Positions 28,567 to 38,089 of a stretch of 64,000 bases of DNA are shown piece after piece. This stretch comes from Starkeya sp. ORNL1 (lineage in GTDB: Bacteria > Pseudomonadota > Alphaproteobacteria > Rhizobiales > Xanthobacteraceae). Made by a program: the position numbers and the translations under genes. Under the pieces are notes generated by a model. It saw nothing but the letters and a program-made list of their open reading frames with translations. It had not been told where the DNA came from and did not search any database. The stretch is from positions 1,860,001-1,924,000 of the forward strand of contig NZ_CP048834.1 in the NCBI RefSeq assembly GCF_012971745.1, written 5' to 3'. Numbering within the stretch: position 1 is the stretch's first letter; each line of letters starts with the position of its first letter.

Positions 28567-30735
28567 CTAGCCCAGCGCGAGCAAGCGCGACAGCGTCTCG
28601 GCGTCGCCGAGCGCGGCGCTCTTCTCGCGCGGTGTCAGGGCGGCCAGCGCCTCAGCCAGTGTGCCGGCGTCCTCGACCTTGGCGCGCGCCACGAGGCGTT
28701 CGGCGCCATGATCGCCGCGCGCACGCTGCCCGCCGTCCGGCAGCATGGCGCGGTGCGCGGCGAGCAGGTCAGGGTCGTCGCGAAGCCGCCGGACCGCCTC
28801 GCCGGAGGCGAGCGCAGCTTCCAGTTCGCTGGCGATCTCGCTTGCCCGTTGCAGCACCCGCGGCGGTGCGCGCTCCTCCGGTATCGCCAGCAGCCCGATG
28901 CGCCGGAAGGCCTCGCCCGCCGCACGCCCGCCGGTCCAGACCACAAGCGGCACGGCGAGCAGCAGGCCGAGGATCACCGGCGTCATCCAGAAGAACAGTG
29001 GCAGCGAGATCAGCAGCGCCGCAGCGCCCATCGCCACGCCGAACAATGTATGCGGGGCGAAATGCTTCAGCGTCTGGCGCAGCGGCACACTGCCGTCGCC
29101 GCGGCGTTGCGGCTGCCAGCCACCGTCCCGGCCGGCGAGGATGGTCGCCACCGCTGCCGACTGCGCCACCATCATCACCGGCGCCGCCAGCCCCGCGATC
29201 AGCGTCTCCGCCAGCAGGCCGAACAGCGTGCGCACCCCGCCGCCGAAGCCGCGGCGCTGCTCGCCGTCGAACAGCATCACCAGATAGGCGAAGATCTTCG
29301 GCAGCAGCAGCACCGCCATGGTGCCGACGAACACCCAGGCGGCGCGGATCGGGTCCTGCGCCGGCCAGGCCGGGAACAGCGAGAATTCCGACGGGAAGTA
29401 ATCCGGCGGCACGAAGCGCGCCTGCAGTGCGGTGAGCAGGCCGGCCAGCAGCATGATGAGCCACAGCGGCGCGGTGATGTAGGAGCCGATGCCGGTCAAG
29501 AGATGCAGGCGGCTGACATAATGCAGCCCGCGCGCCGGCAGCACGGCGGCGTGCTGGAGATTGCCCTGGCACCAGCGCCGGTCGCGTATTGCAAGGTCGG
29601 TCAGCGAGGGCGGCCCCTCCTCGTAGCTGCCCTCGAGCCACGGCACCATGTGCACCGCCCAGCCGCCGCGCCGCACCAAAGCGGCCTCGATGAAATCATG
29701 GCTCATTATGTGCCCGCCGAACGGCTTGCGGCCGGTGAGATGCGGCAGGCCGGCGCATTCGGCAAAGGCGCGGGTGCGGAGAATCGCGTTGTGGCCCCAG
29801 TAATTGCTGTCCGGTCCGTGCCACCAGGCAAGGCCATGGGCGATGAGCGGGCCATAGAGCCGCCCGGCGAATTGCTGCAGCCGGGCGAACAAAGTGCGGG
29901 CGCCGATGATCACCGGCAGAGTCTGGATCACCCCGACCTGCGGGTTGCGCTCCATCGCGGCGGCGATGCGCACGATGCAGTCGGCGGTCATCACGCTGTC
30001 GGCGTCGAGCACCAGCATGGTTTCATAGCGCCCGCCAAAGCGCGTCACCCATTCGGCGATGTTGCCCGCCTTGCGATCGATGTTGCGCGGCCGGCGCCGA
30101 TAGAAGATGCGCCCTTCCCCATTGGTGCGCGCGCGCAGCGCCAGGAAGCCGGCCTCCTCGGCGATCCAGATGTCGGCATCGGTGGTGTCGCTGAGGATGA
30201 AGAAATCGAAGCTGTCGAGCGCGCCGGCCTCCTGCAGCGACTCGTGGATGGCCTGCAGCCCGGCGAGCACGCGCGCCGGCTCCTCATTATAGGTCGGCAT
30301 CAGCAGCGCGGTGCGCGTCGCAAGGCGCGGCGGTGGGCCGTCAAGCGGTACGCCGAGCACGGAGTGCCGCCGCATCGCGGCCATCAGCCCGCCAAGCGCA
30401 TTGGTGAAGGAAAAGCCGATCCACGCGAACAGGATGACGAACAGGCCGAGCACGATGCCTTCGAGCGCGGTCAGCCCGCCGACCTCGAGCACCTTGTACA
30501 TCTCATAGGCGGCGCCGATGGTCATCAGGCCGGCGCCGCCGATGACGAAGGCGCGGCGCGCGAACAGGCCGCCCGGCGCCTTGAAGCGCCTTGGCGCCGC
30601 CGGATCGCGTAGCGAGCGGGTCGGCATGTCGAGCGGCGCCTCCGGCGGCAGGGCCGGCGGGAGAGCGGGCACCGGCGCGGCGGACCGCAGTTGCGGCGCG
30701 TGCATCACCACGGCGTCCCTGGCTACGGCGTCCAT
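28567..30735 (-). CDS. opgH: Glucans biosynthesis glucosyltransferase H
   Basis: 722 residues. A GT2 catalytic domain (TRTALLMPTYNEEPARVLAGLQA, MVLDADSVMTADC with the DxD, and QRW-type IRDRRWCQGNL) is flanked by several membrane segments, as in OpgH/MdoH. It polymerises UDP-glucose into the beta-1,2 backbone of osmoregulated periplasmic glucans and exports it across the inner membrane. It overlaps the opgG end by 13 bp. At about 720 residues it is shorter than the enterobacterial protein, as is usual in alphaproteobacteria. Confidence 0.93.
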   Translation of the reverse strand: MDAVARDAVVMHAPQLRSAAPVPALPPALPPEAPLDMPTRSLRDPAAPRRFKAPGGLFARRAFVIGGAGLMTIGAAYEMYKVLEVGGLTALEGIVLGLFVILFAWIGFSFTNALGGLMAAMRRHSVLGVPLDGPPPRLATRTALLMPTYNEEPARVLAGLQAIHESLQEAGALDSFDFFILSDTTDADIWIAEEAGFLALRARTNGEGRIFYRRRPRNIDRKAGNIAEWVTRFGGRYETMLVLDADSVMTADCIVRIAAAMERNPQVGVIQTLPVIIGARTLFARLQQFAGRLYGPLIAHGLAWWHGPDSNYWGHNAILRTRAFAECAGLPHLTGRKPFGGHIMSHDFIEAALVRRGGWAVHMVPWLEGSYEEGPPSLTDLAIRDRRWCQGNLQHAAVLPARGLHYVSRLHLLTGIGSYITAPLWLIMLLAGLLTALQARFVPPDYFPSEFSLFPAWPAQDPIRAAWVFVGTMAVLLLPKIFAYLVMLFDGEQRRGFGGGVRTLFGLLAETLIAGLAAPVMMVAQSAAVATILAGRDGGWQPQRRGDGSVPLRQTLKHFAPHTLFGVAMGAAALLISLPLFFWMTPVILGLLLAVPLVVWTGGRAAGEAFRRIGLLAIPEERAPPRVLQRASEIASELEAALASGEAVRRLRDDPDLLAAHRAMLPDGGQRARGDHGAERLVARAKVEDAGTLAEALAALTPREKSAALGDAETLSRLLALG

Positions 30736-32252
30736 CGATAGATCCAGGCCTCGGTGAGCCGCTGATCGCCGCGCACCAGTTCGGCGCGCAGTTCCGCGAC
30801 ATCGGTGCCCTTCGGCTCGAAGGCGAAGGACAGCCGCTGACCCTGAATGTCCGGATTGGGCTGCAGCACGACATTGGAGACGCCGCCTTTATCGGCCGTC
30901 ACCTTGGCTTCGATGCCCTCCGGCGCGAGGCCCTTCATGGTCTCGCCGACAAGGTCGAGCACGAACAGCCGGCGCTCCGCCGTGCCGCCGACGCGGGTGG
31001 CGCCGAAGCGGCCGATCGGCTCGCGGTCCGGCGCTTCCCAGGTCCAGTGCAGGCGGTAGGTGTAGTTGTACTCGCCCCCCTTGCGCAGCGGATCCTTCGG
31101 CCGCCAGAAGGCGACGATGTTGTCGTGGATCTCCTCCGGCGTCGGGATCTCGAGCAGTTGCACCGCGCCCTCGCCCCAGTCGCCGATCGGCTCGACCCAG
31201 ACGCTCGGCCGCTTCTCGTAGCGCGCCTCCAGGTCCTGATAGTCGAAGAAGGAACGCTGGCGCTGCATCAGCCCGAAGCCGCGGACATTGGAGGTGACGA
31301 AGGAGCTGATCTGCAGCCGGCGCGGATTGGTCAGCGGGCGCCAGACCCGTTCGCCATTGCCGTTGAATACCGCGAGCCCTTGCGCGTCGCCGACCGCGGG
31401 CCGGAAATCATCGATGCCGTCGCGGTCGTTGGGGCCGAACAGGAACATGCTGGTCAGCGAGGCGAGGCCGGCCTGGTCGATATCGGCACGGGGATAGACG
31501 CTCATCTCCACCGTCATCACCGTCGCCTCGCCCGGGCTGATGGTGAAGCGGTGGACCGCGCTGGCACTCGCACTGTCGAGCAGGGCATGGACGACGATGG
31601 AATTCACGCCCTGGCGCGGACGCTCGATCCAGTAGGCCTTGAAGACCGGGAACTCCTCGCCGCCGGCGTCGCCGGTCTTGATGGAGAGGCCGCGCGCCGA
31701 GGAGCCATAGACCTGTCCCTTGGCCACGGCGCGGAAATAGCTCGCGCCCTGGAACACCGCGATCTCGTCGAGATAGTCGGTGCGGTTGATGGGGCCGTGC
31801 AGGCGGAAGCCGGAAAAGCCGAGATCAAGCTTCGGATCGGGACGCGCCAGCCCGTGATCGAAACGGAACAGATCCGGCGAATAGGCCACCCTCTGCGCCT
31901 TGCCGTCCTCGACGACGAAGATGTCGACGCGGTCGCGGAACAGGAAGCCGCGATGCAGCAGTTGCACTTCGAAGGGCAGCTTCTGCCCGCGCCAGAGCGC
32001 ACGATCGGTGTTGAAGCGGATGTTGCGGTAGTCGTCATAGCTCAGCTTGTCGATCACCGCCGGCAGCGACTGGTCGCCCTGCTTGAACGGCTTGGCGGCA
32101 AGATCCTTCGCCATCTGCCGGACGAACTGGGCGTCGAAGCCGGGAGCGTCCTGGGCGTTTGCCACGCCCGACATGAACGAGGCCACCGGCCATCCGGCGG
32201 CGAGCATCCCGGGCACCAGCGCGGCGCCAAGCAGCAGATCACGTCGATGCAT
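30723..32252 (-). CDS. opgG: Periplasmic glucans biosynthesis protein
   Basis: 509 residues with a Tat-like signal (MHRRDLLLGAALVPGMLAAGWPVA). The conserved OpgG body is recognisable by FEVQLLHRGFLFRDRV, the catalytic-face region FLFGPNDRDGIDDFRPAVGDAQGLAVFNGNGERVWRPL, and YNYTYRLHWT. It acts in the periplasm on the glucan backbone made by OpgH. The two genes form an operon in G-H order. Confidence 0.93.
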   Translation of the reverse strand: MHRRDLLLGAALVPGMLAAGWPVASFMSGVANAQDAPGFDAQFVRQMAKDLAAKPFKQGDQSLPAVIDKLSYDDYRNIRFNTDRALWRGQKLPFEVQLLHRGFLFRDRVDIFVVEDGKAQRVAYSPDLFRFDHGLARPDPKLDLGFSGFRLHGPINRTDYLDEIAVFQGASYFRAVAKGQVYGSSARGLSIKTGDAGGEEFPVFKAYWIERPRQGVNSIVVHALLDSASASAVHRFTISPGEATVMTVEMSVYPRADIDQAGLASLTSMFLFGPNDRDGIDDFRPAVGDAQGLAVFNGNGERVWRPLTNPRRLQISSFVTSNVRGFGLMQRQRSFFDYQDLEARYEKRPSVWVEPIGDWGEGAVQLLEIPTPEEIHDNIVAFWRPKDPLRKGGEYNYTYRLHWTWEAPDREPIGRFGATRVGGTAERRLFVLDLVGETMKGLAPEGIEAKVTADKGGVSNVVLQPNPDIQGQRLSFAFEPKGTDVAELRAELVRGDQRLTEAWIYRWTP

Positions 32253-32660
32253 TCTTCCCCCGTCGTTCGAACCTGGCCAATGCCAACGGGCTAAGCGCGA
32301 GGCGCCGGGGAAGTTCCGTGGTCACTTTGCCGCCACCGGCCCGGCTTGACTCGCGAAGGCCGCTGTCCCGATAGCCTGACCGATAATCCAGAATGGATCG
32401 TCATCCCCGGCCTTGTGCCGGGGATCTCGATTCCGAACAGCGCATCAGAGGCCGAGATGGCCGGCACAAGGCCGGCCATGACGCGGAAAATGGCCCGCTT
32501 GACCGGCCATCGTCGCGGCAGGCTCTGCCGCGAGGCGGCTGGCGATTGCGCATTTCGTCATCCGCGCTTCGAGAATCGGCAAGCACGGCGTAATGTGCGG
32601 ATTAGGCTTCCTCTGCGGCGCCGTGATCAGCGGCATGATCGCCAAAACGAGGGAACAGCA
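32253..32660. other. Intergenic region between opgG and choX
   Basis: 408 bp without a gene. It holds the divergent promoters and the large inverted palindrome at 32399-32483. A purine-rich GAGGGAACAGCA precedes the choX start. Confidence 0.6.
32399..32483. repeat. Rhizobial-type double palindrome
   Basis: Two 30-bp hairpins (32399-32428 and 32454-32483) each have a core stem around CGGCC-TTGTG-CCGG or its complement and are inverted copies of each other. They differ only by CC/GG pairs swapped at matching stem positions, so each keeps its own pairing. This resembles the dispersed intergenic palindromic repeats of Rhizobiales genomes. Confidence 0.75.
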
Positions 32661-33605
32661 ATGATTATCAAACGGCTCGTTGCCTGCCTCAGCCTATCCG
32701 CCACGCTGATGTCGGCCCCCGCCTTCGCCGGGGACCCGGCATCCTGCGCCAAGCCTCGCTTCTCCGATGTCGGCTGGACGGACATCTCCGCCACCACCGC
32801 GATCGCGAACCAGCTGCTGCAGAATCTCGGCTACAAGCCGAACGTCGTCATCCTCTCCGTCGCCGTCACCTTCAAGTCGCTGGAGAACAGCGACGTGGAC
32901 GTGTTCCTCGGCAACTGGATGCCGCTGCAGGAGCCGACCCAGGTTCCGCTGGTGAAGGCCGGCAAGATCGAAGTCGCCGGTACCAACCTCAAGGATGCGC
33001 GCATCGGCTTCGCCGTGCCGAAGACCGCCTATGATGCGGGCCTCAAGACCTATGCCGACATCGCCAAGTTCAAGGACCAGCTCGGCGGCAAGATCTACAG
33101 CATCGAAGCCGGCAGCAGCGCCAACCAGACCATCTCCAAGATGATCGCCGACAACACCTTCGGGCTCGCCGGCTTCACCCTGGTGGAATCCAGCGAGCAG
33201 GCGATGCTCTCGCAGGTCTCGCACAAGATCAAGCAGAAGGAGCCGGTGGTGTTCTTCGGCTGGCGCCCGCACCCGATGAACATCAACATCCCGATGGCCT
33301 ATCTCGCCAACGGCAATGACGTGTTCGGCCCCAATGACGGCGGGGCGAGCGTGCTCACGCTCACGCGGGCCGGCTATGTCAAGGAATGCCCGAATGTCGG
33401 GCGCTTCCTTTCCAACCTGGTGTTCGACGTCGCCATGGAAGATCGCCTGATGAGCGACATCCTCGACAAGAACATGCAGCCCGACGCCGCGGCCAAGGCC
33501 TGGATCAAGCAGAACCCCGCCGTGCTCGAGCGCTGGCTCGACGGCGTGACCACGCTCGACGGCAAGCCCGGCATCGCCGCGGTGAAGAGCGGCCTCGGCA
33601 TGTAG
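32661..33605 (+). CDS. choX: Choline-binding periplasmic protein (ABC transporter)
   Basis: 314 residues with a signal peptide cut after about AFA at residue 23. Tryptophans in GWTD (W39), GNWMP (W86) and FFGWRPHPMN match the aromatic box that holds the trimethylammonium group in ChoX of Sinorhizobium. It would bind choline (and possibly acetylcholine) for an ABC importer. No choW permease or choV ATPase gene follows; the next gene is unrelated and a hairpin lies 15 bp after the stop. It may use a transporter encoded elsewhere. Confidence 0.88.
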   Translation: MIIKRLVACLSLSATLMSAPAFAGDPASCAKPRFSDVGWTDISATTAIANQLLQNLGYKPNVVILSVAVTFKSLENSDVDVFLGNWMPLQEPTQVPLVKAGKIEVAGTNLKDARIGFAVPKTAYDAGLKTYADIAKFKDQLGGKIYSIEAGSSANQTISKMIADNTFGLAGFTLVESSEQAMLSQVSHKIKQKEPVVFFGWRPHPMNINIPMAYLANGNDVFGPNDGGASVLTLTRAGYVKECPNVGRFLSNLVFDVAMEDRLMSDILDKNMQPDAAAKAWIKQNPAVLERWLDGVTTLDGKPGIAAVKSGLGM

Positions 33606-33619
33606 GCGGACCGATCAGG

Positions 33620-33647
33620 AGCCCTGCCCGCCCGGGCGGACGGGGCT
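33620..33647 (+). terminator. Terminator-like hairpin after choX
   Basis: A 13-bp stem pairs AGCCCTGCCCGCC with GGCGGACGGGGCT, with one wobble and one mismatch, 15 bp after the choX stop. There is no T-run, so termination is a reasonable but unproven reading. Confidence 0.55.
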
Positions 33648-33796
33648 TCAGGTCGCGGACTTGCAAACGGAGGATTTCAGCTTCGGGGGGTTGCGGAAAG
33701 CAAACTGGCTCCCGATAGCCGACCTCACAAACAGTCACGCTTCGCGATTTCCGTCTCGCGCCAGTCCAGGGGATGGCCGATCCGGTTACAGGGCCG

Positions 33797-34273
33797 TCAC
33801 GCGCTCGCGCCCAGGGTGGCGAGAAGTTCGTCCAACTGCTCGAACTGCTCGGGCATCCCACCTTCCATCCCGGCGCAGGCCTCGTCGCGCGCTTCCTTCG
33901 AGGGATAGAGTTCGTGCAGGATCAGCAGCGTCTTGCCGTCTTTTTCCTCGAAGGTCAAAGTGGTCAGGGCGGCGTCCTCACTTTCGTCATTGGTCCAGAC
34001 GAGACGCGAGGGCGGTATCACTTCCATGTACTTGCCGAAGAACGCGAAGGACGTCGCGGCATCGTGTCCGAACTCGAGACGGTACGTGCCGCCGACGCGA
34101 ACATCCATCTCGCAGGAACGCAGGGGCACGCCCATCGATTTGGGTGCCCACCACAGCTTCATCAATTCGGGCCTGGTCCACGCCTCGAACACAATGCGCA
34201 CCGGACCGTTGAAGGTCCGCGTAACGACGAGCTCGCGCTCGGACTTCCGTTCGACCGTCGTGCGATCATTCAT
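33797..34273 (-). CDS. SRPBCC/AHSA1-domain protein
   Basis: 158 residues matching the activator-of-Hsp90-ATPase-1-like START fold: REL-VVTRTFNGPVRIVFEAWTRPELMKLWWAPKS at the N-terminus and GTYRLEFGHD mid-protein. AAGGAG precedes the ATG. In many bacteria such genes follow an ArsR-type regulator and form a stress or toxin-response pair, but no regulator is found in the 411 bp upstream here. Ligand and role unknown. Confidence 0.85.
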   Translation of the reverse strand: MNDRTTVERKSERELVVTRTFNGPVRIVFEAWTRPELMKLWWAPKSMGVPLRSCEMDVRVGGTYRLEFGHDAATSFAFFGKYMEVIPPSRLVWTNDESEDAALTTLTFEEKDGKTLLILHELYPSKEARDEACAGMEGGMPEQFEQLDELLATLGASA

Positions 34274-34684
34274 CGATTTTCTCCTTGCGTTTCAATTCCT
34301 CGACACCCCTATCGAACGCGCCGAAGCGTGCGGCCCAGAGAGCTATGCACCAAGGACGGACGAGGCTCGGCCAAGCCGACACCACCGTCTCTGATTTTCT
34401 GCAGGCTCCGACAGCACCCGTGAAACCTGCGGGTGGATTGCGGACATGCGAGATCGGCTGGAATGCTCGACGGCGGCGGCTTCAGTGCAGAAAGCGCCGA
34501 GGGCAACCCGTTTGGAGGCGATGGCATGGCGGCGCCCTCGATCCTGCCGGCGGGCGAAGGAACATGGCAGCCCCCCGGTGTGAAACAGGTGTCATAGAGG
34601 ACGCAGGTTTCGCGGGCGGAAGCCCGCACGCGGCGAAGGTGCCTTTCGGAACCTCCGCCGCGGGCTGCCGTAGTCGGCCAGCCG
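34274..34684. other. Intergenic region without a supported gene
   Basis: 411 bp between the AHSA1-like gene and the HlyD gene. Open frames here show no family features and odd composition (rich in R, S and P). A hairpin GCGGGC-GGAA-GCCCGC at 34612-34627 lies 58 bp past the HlyD stop and could end that operon. Confidence 0.6.
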
Positions 34685-35944
34685 TCAGTATGCGCGCGGC
34701 GCCACATCGATGCCGGGCACGATGCCGGGAACGAGCTTGTCCGCGGGTGGCGACAACGGCACCTCGGATGCCGGGATCGTCTGCTTTCCGGAAGACGGGC
34801 CCGTCATCGCCGGGACACAACCCGGACGTGCCTGCGGCCCGTAATAGAGTTTGGACAGCAGGGAAGCGGATTTCGAGACCGAGCGAACCAGCCAGTTCCG
34901 GTCGTCAGCCGTCGTCGGCTGGGCAATCGACACGGTCGCCGTCAGCCCCGATACGAGCGGCAGGCCTGCCGGGACGTGATCGATGGCGATGCGGACCGGC
35001 ACGCGCTGCGCCAGGCGGACCCAGGTGTAGATCGGGTCGACATTGGGAAGCCCCTGCGTGCTCGGGGTTGCATTTGCGACGCTGATGCCGCGGGTGATGG
35101 TCTCGACATGGCCCTCGATCGGCTGCGCGAAACCCATCAGCGTCGCTTCCGCCCGGTCGCCGACGCAGATATTCGCCATCTTGGTCTCTTCAAAATAACC
35201 GTCGATCCAGAAGCTGTCGGCATCGATCACCGAGATGTTGGGGTTGCCCGCCGGCGCATAGTCGCCGGGACGCAGCAGGAAATTGGTGACGTAGCCATTG
35301 ACCGGGCTGAGCACCCTGGTCCGCTGAAGATTGAGCTGGGCCTGGGCAAGGGCTTGCTGCGCGGCCTCGAACGCCGCCTTGGCCTGCTCCGCATTGCCGG
35401 CATAGATCTGCTGCTCCTCCGGCGTCGTGGCGATCGAGGACAGGTTCTGGCGCCGCTGTGACTGGGCCTGTTTCACCTGGAGGTCCGCGGCCCTCAGGTC
35501 GAGATTGGCCTTCGCGGTTTGCACGGCGACCTGGAAGTCGAAGGGATCGATGACATAGAGCACATCGCCCTTATGGACGAACTGGTTGTCCGAGACCTTC
35601 AGGTCGACGATCTGCCCCGAGATCTGCGGCGCGACGTTCGCGACCTGGACGCGCACGCTGCCGTTCCGGGTCCAGGGCGACATCACATAATACTGCCAGG
35701 TGAGGAGCGCGCTGACGATTGCGATGAGCGCGACGGCAAGGGTAGCGAGCCGCTTGCCGACTGCGCCGGCCAGCCGCCTGAACCCTCCCCCGCGCCCGGC
35801 GCGGGAAGGCCCTGCTGGTGCGTTGGCGTCCTCATGCGGAACATCCCCTTTAGGGCCTTCCGGCACACCGGTCTTGGGGACCAGCAGAAGCTCCGGCCGA
35901 TCGGGGAGCGGCTGGGCCTGGTCGACGGATTGCGAGGCGGTCAT
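34685..35944 (-). CDS. HlyD/EmrA-type membrane fusion protein of an efflux system
   Basis: 419 residues from the ATG at 35944 (GGGAG seven bases upstream; a TTG at 35950 is the longer alternative). One membrane segment (LATLAVALIAIVSALLTWQYYVM) follows a proline-rich cytosolic N-terminus of about 60 residues. Then come the biotinyl-lipoyl halves (VAPQISGQIVDLKVSDNQFVHKGDVLYVIDP and VLSPVNGYVTNFLLRPGDYA) around a long coiled-coil hairpin. It spans the periplasm and links the FUSC pump to an outer-membrane channel. It is last in the FUSC-DUF1656-HlyD operon. Confidence 0.9.
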   Translation of the reverse strand: MTASQSVDQAQPLPDRPELLLVPKTGVPEGPKGDVPHEDANAPAGPSRAGRGGGFRRLAGAVGKRLATLAVALIAIVSALLTWQYYVMSPWTRNGSVRVQVANVAPQISGQIVDLKVSDNQFVHKGDVLYVIDPFDFQVAVQTAKANLDLRAADLQVKQAQSQRRQNLSSIATTPEEQQIYAGNAEQAKAAFEAAQQALAQAQLNLQRTRVLSPVNGYVTNFLLRPGDYAPAGNPNISVIDADSFWIDGYFEETKMANICVGDRAEATLMGFAQPIEGHVETITRGISVANATPSTQGLPNVDPIYTWVRLAQRVPVRIAIDHVPAGLPLVSGLTATVSIAQPTTADDRNWLVRSVSKSASLLSKLYYGPQARPGCVPAMTGPSSGKQTIPASEVPLSPPADKLVPGIVPGIDVAPRAY

Positions 35945-35954
35945 TTCCAACTCC

Positions 35955-36155
35955 CTAGGAATAGAGGGTGATCAAGCCGAAGATCGTCACGTACAGGCCA
36001 AGCTCAGCGACTGTCGGATGGCTGAACATCCGCGATATGCCCGCCGCATGAAGCAGAGGTCGAAGCAGAAAAATGATCAGAAGCGCGGCGACTGCGTAGG
36101 AAACGATCGGAGCGACAAGAACGCCGCCGATCACCAGCTCGTGGAACATCGGCAT
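35955..36155 (-). CDS. DUF1656 small membrane protein
   Basis: 66 residues with two hydrophobic helices and the family start MFHELVIGGVLVAPIV, then a loop RPLLHAAGISRMFSHPTVAELGLYV. These proteins are regularly encoded between FUSC and HlyD genes (as aaeX with aaeA and aaeB). Its ATG shares one base with the FUSC stop (TGATG), so it is translationally coupled. Function unknown, probably an accessory part of the pump. Confidence 0.85.
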   Translation of the reverse strand: MPMFHELVIGGVLVAPIVSYAVAALLIIFLLRPLLHAAGISRMFSHPTVAELGLYVTIFGLITLYS

Positions 36156-38089
36156 CACGTCATCTCCCGATTGAAGATTGCAGACGGCGAGGCAGCGATG
36201 GCGCGGCTTGCCAAGGTCAGGCGCGCGCATAGCTCGGTCGCCTTGGGATCGCCGGCGAGCGCGGCCGGATAGAGGCTCCGGGCTACGTCCAGCAGGCCGG
36301 TGGCGTCCCGGCGCGTGAGCGCCTTGCGCCCGGCATCGCCGACTGCTGCAGCAGCGTACGCGGACGGCCCGTCCAGCGCCGCGGCACAGGCACGCACTGC
36401 CACCGTATGGTCGAAGCAGGCCATGGCCTCGTCGAGACACTGCATCTTTGCCGGGACCGCAGCTCCGGCCGCCACGATCTGGCCGATCCGGCCGGCGTCG
36501 CGGAACGTCGCCTCTTCGGGCGCAAGGGTGCGCTGGGTAAAAGGCTCGGGCGCTGTTGCCTGGTGTCGTGCGCCCGCCAGCAGCCGCCGCAGCCGGTCTT
36601 CACCGGACAGTGGGGGCACCAGGATCTGGATCGCGAACAGCAGCAGGGTCGCGAGGCAGAGAAAAAGCACCGTGAAGACAAATGTTTGCGGATTGTAGCT
36701 CTGCGGGTTGGTCGGCGCGAGGATCGCCACGCCGAAGATGAGGAAGAGCCGCCCCATCCCGGCAACGGCCGGCTTGGTTGCCGTCATGAGCAGCGCCGGG
36801 CCGATCACGGCCGGCGCCAGGGCGATGGCCAGCAGCGGGAAGGCATCGGCGCCGTCGAGGATGACAAACTCCAGGACGCCGGCGATCAGGCAGGCGAACG
36901 GTACGGCGATGACGGCCAGCGTCGTGAAGGCGCGCGCATCGGGGGCCGTCGCGCCGAGGCCGATGAGTATCGCCACAAGCGAGAGCGAGATCTCCGTCGT
37001 CGGCCAGCCTGTAACCATGAAGAATACCGCCGCAAGGGCGAAGCAGAGACCGGCCCGCACGCCGTTCTCGACCGCGACGCGATAGGACCGGTAAAGCGGA
37101 GCCTTCCATGGCCTCGAGGGGAATCTGCCATCACGCAGTCGCCCGAGATCGTCGCGCACCTGCCTGCTGCGCTCGACCAGCGTTCCGGCCAACCAGGCGA
37201 AGCTCAGCGCGATCAAGCCGCTGTCGGGGTCATCGCCTCGCGAGACCGGCGGCAAGGCGGCGGCGCTCTCGCCATCGAGGCTGGAGGCGATCTGCCCGGC
37301 GAGCGGCGCAGTTGCTGCGACCGGCAGCGCTTCCAGCTCGCGGGCGACGGAAACGACGCCAACCAGGTCCACCAATGCGTTTCGCGCAGCCGCACTTCGG
37401 GCGGGGCCGCTGCTCGATTCCGCGCTCAGGGCGCTTACTTCGGACCGCAGGCTGGTGATCGCGCGCAGGAGCCCGGCCGATGTCGCGGGCGGCACCGTCT
37501 CGCCGCGAAGCACACTTTGCGCATAGGCGATGGCACGCCGATGCAGGCCCGCGAGATCGCTCGCTATTTTCGGATGATAATCGGGCGCCGCCAACAGATC
37601 ATTGACGAGCGTTACTGCAAGGATACCGACGGCAATGGCGGCACCGCGGGCAAGGCCGGCCTCGAATATGTCCTGCGGGCTGTCGATCTTTTGAATCGCG
37701 ATCAGCGAAATGGTGATGACACCCAGCGCCGCCGCGTAGGCGCGATTGCCGTCGAGCAGCCCGGCCGCGAAGACGCAGAGGCCGATCCATGCCGCAAGCA
37801 CCGCGAGCAGCAGTCCATCCGTCTGGCTGAAGGCTCCGAAGATCGCGATCGAAGCCGTCACGCCGATGACGGTCGCGGCAACCCGAACACCCGCCTTTTC
37901 GAGACCCTGGCCGCGCGTGGGCAGCGCCAGTATGGCGACCGTCAGGGCGGCACTGGTGGGCGCCTCCAGCTCGAGCCAGAAGCTGATGTACAGCGCCGCG
38001 ACAAGCGCAAGCCAGATCCTTACCGCGAACGCCCACGACGCGGTGGGCAGTCCGGCAAAGACGGTGCGGTCCTGAACAAGCCCGGCCAT
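36155..38089 (-). CDS. FUSC-family (AaeB-like) inner membrane efflux protein
   Basis: 644 residues with two blocks of membrane helices (about residues 20-150 and 340-500) separated by a soluble region, the FUSC layout. AaeB-type pumps export aromatic carboxylic acids such as p-hydroxybenzoate, and plant homologues conduct organic acids. It is first in the operon and divergent from an AraC regulator at 38419. Substrate is inference. Confidence 0.88.
   Translation of the reverse strand: MAGLVQDRTVFAGLPTASWAFAVRIWLALVAALYISFWLELEAPTSAALTVAILALPTRGQGLEKAGVRVAATVIGVTASIAIFGAFSQTDGLLLAVLAAWIGLCVFAAGLLDGNRAYAAALGVITISLIAIQKIDSPQDIFEAGLARGAAIAVGILAVTLVNDLLAAPDYHPKIASDLAGLHRRAIAYAQSVLRGETVPPATSAGLLRAITSLRSEVSALSAESSSGPARSAAARNALVDLVGVVSVARELEALPVAATAPLAGQIASSLDGESAAALPPVSRGDDPDSGLIALSFAWLAGTLVERSRQVRDDLGRLRDGRFPSRPWKAPLYRSYRVAVENGVRAGLCFALAAVFFMVTGWPTTEISLSLVAILIGLGATAPDARAFTTLAVIAVPFACLIAGVLEFVILDGADAFPLLAIALAPAVIGPALLMTATKPAVAGMGRLFLIFGVAILAPTNPQSYNPQTFVFTVLFLCLATLLLFAIQILVPPLSGEDRLRRLLAGARHQATAPEPFTQRTLAPEEATFRDAGRIGQIVAAGAAVPAKMQCLDEAMACFDHTVAVRACAAALDGPSAYAAAAVGDAGRKALTRRDATGLLDVARSLYPAALAGDPKATELCARLTLASRAIAASPSAIFNREMT

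Noticed and set aside
27982..30612. 876-codon open frame antisense to opgH
   Set aside because: opgH has all catalytic motifs; the plus-strand frame has none and spans a gene boundary.
34309..34707. Minus-strand frame that could be the missing regulator of the AHSA1-like gene
   Set aside because: No helix-turn-helix of the ArsR type or other motif is present; composition is Arg/Ser/Pro-rich.
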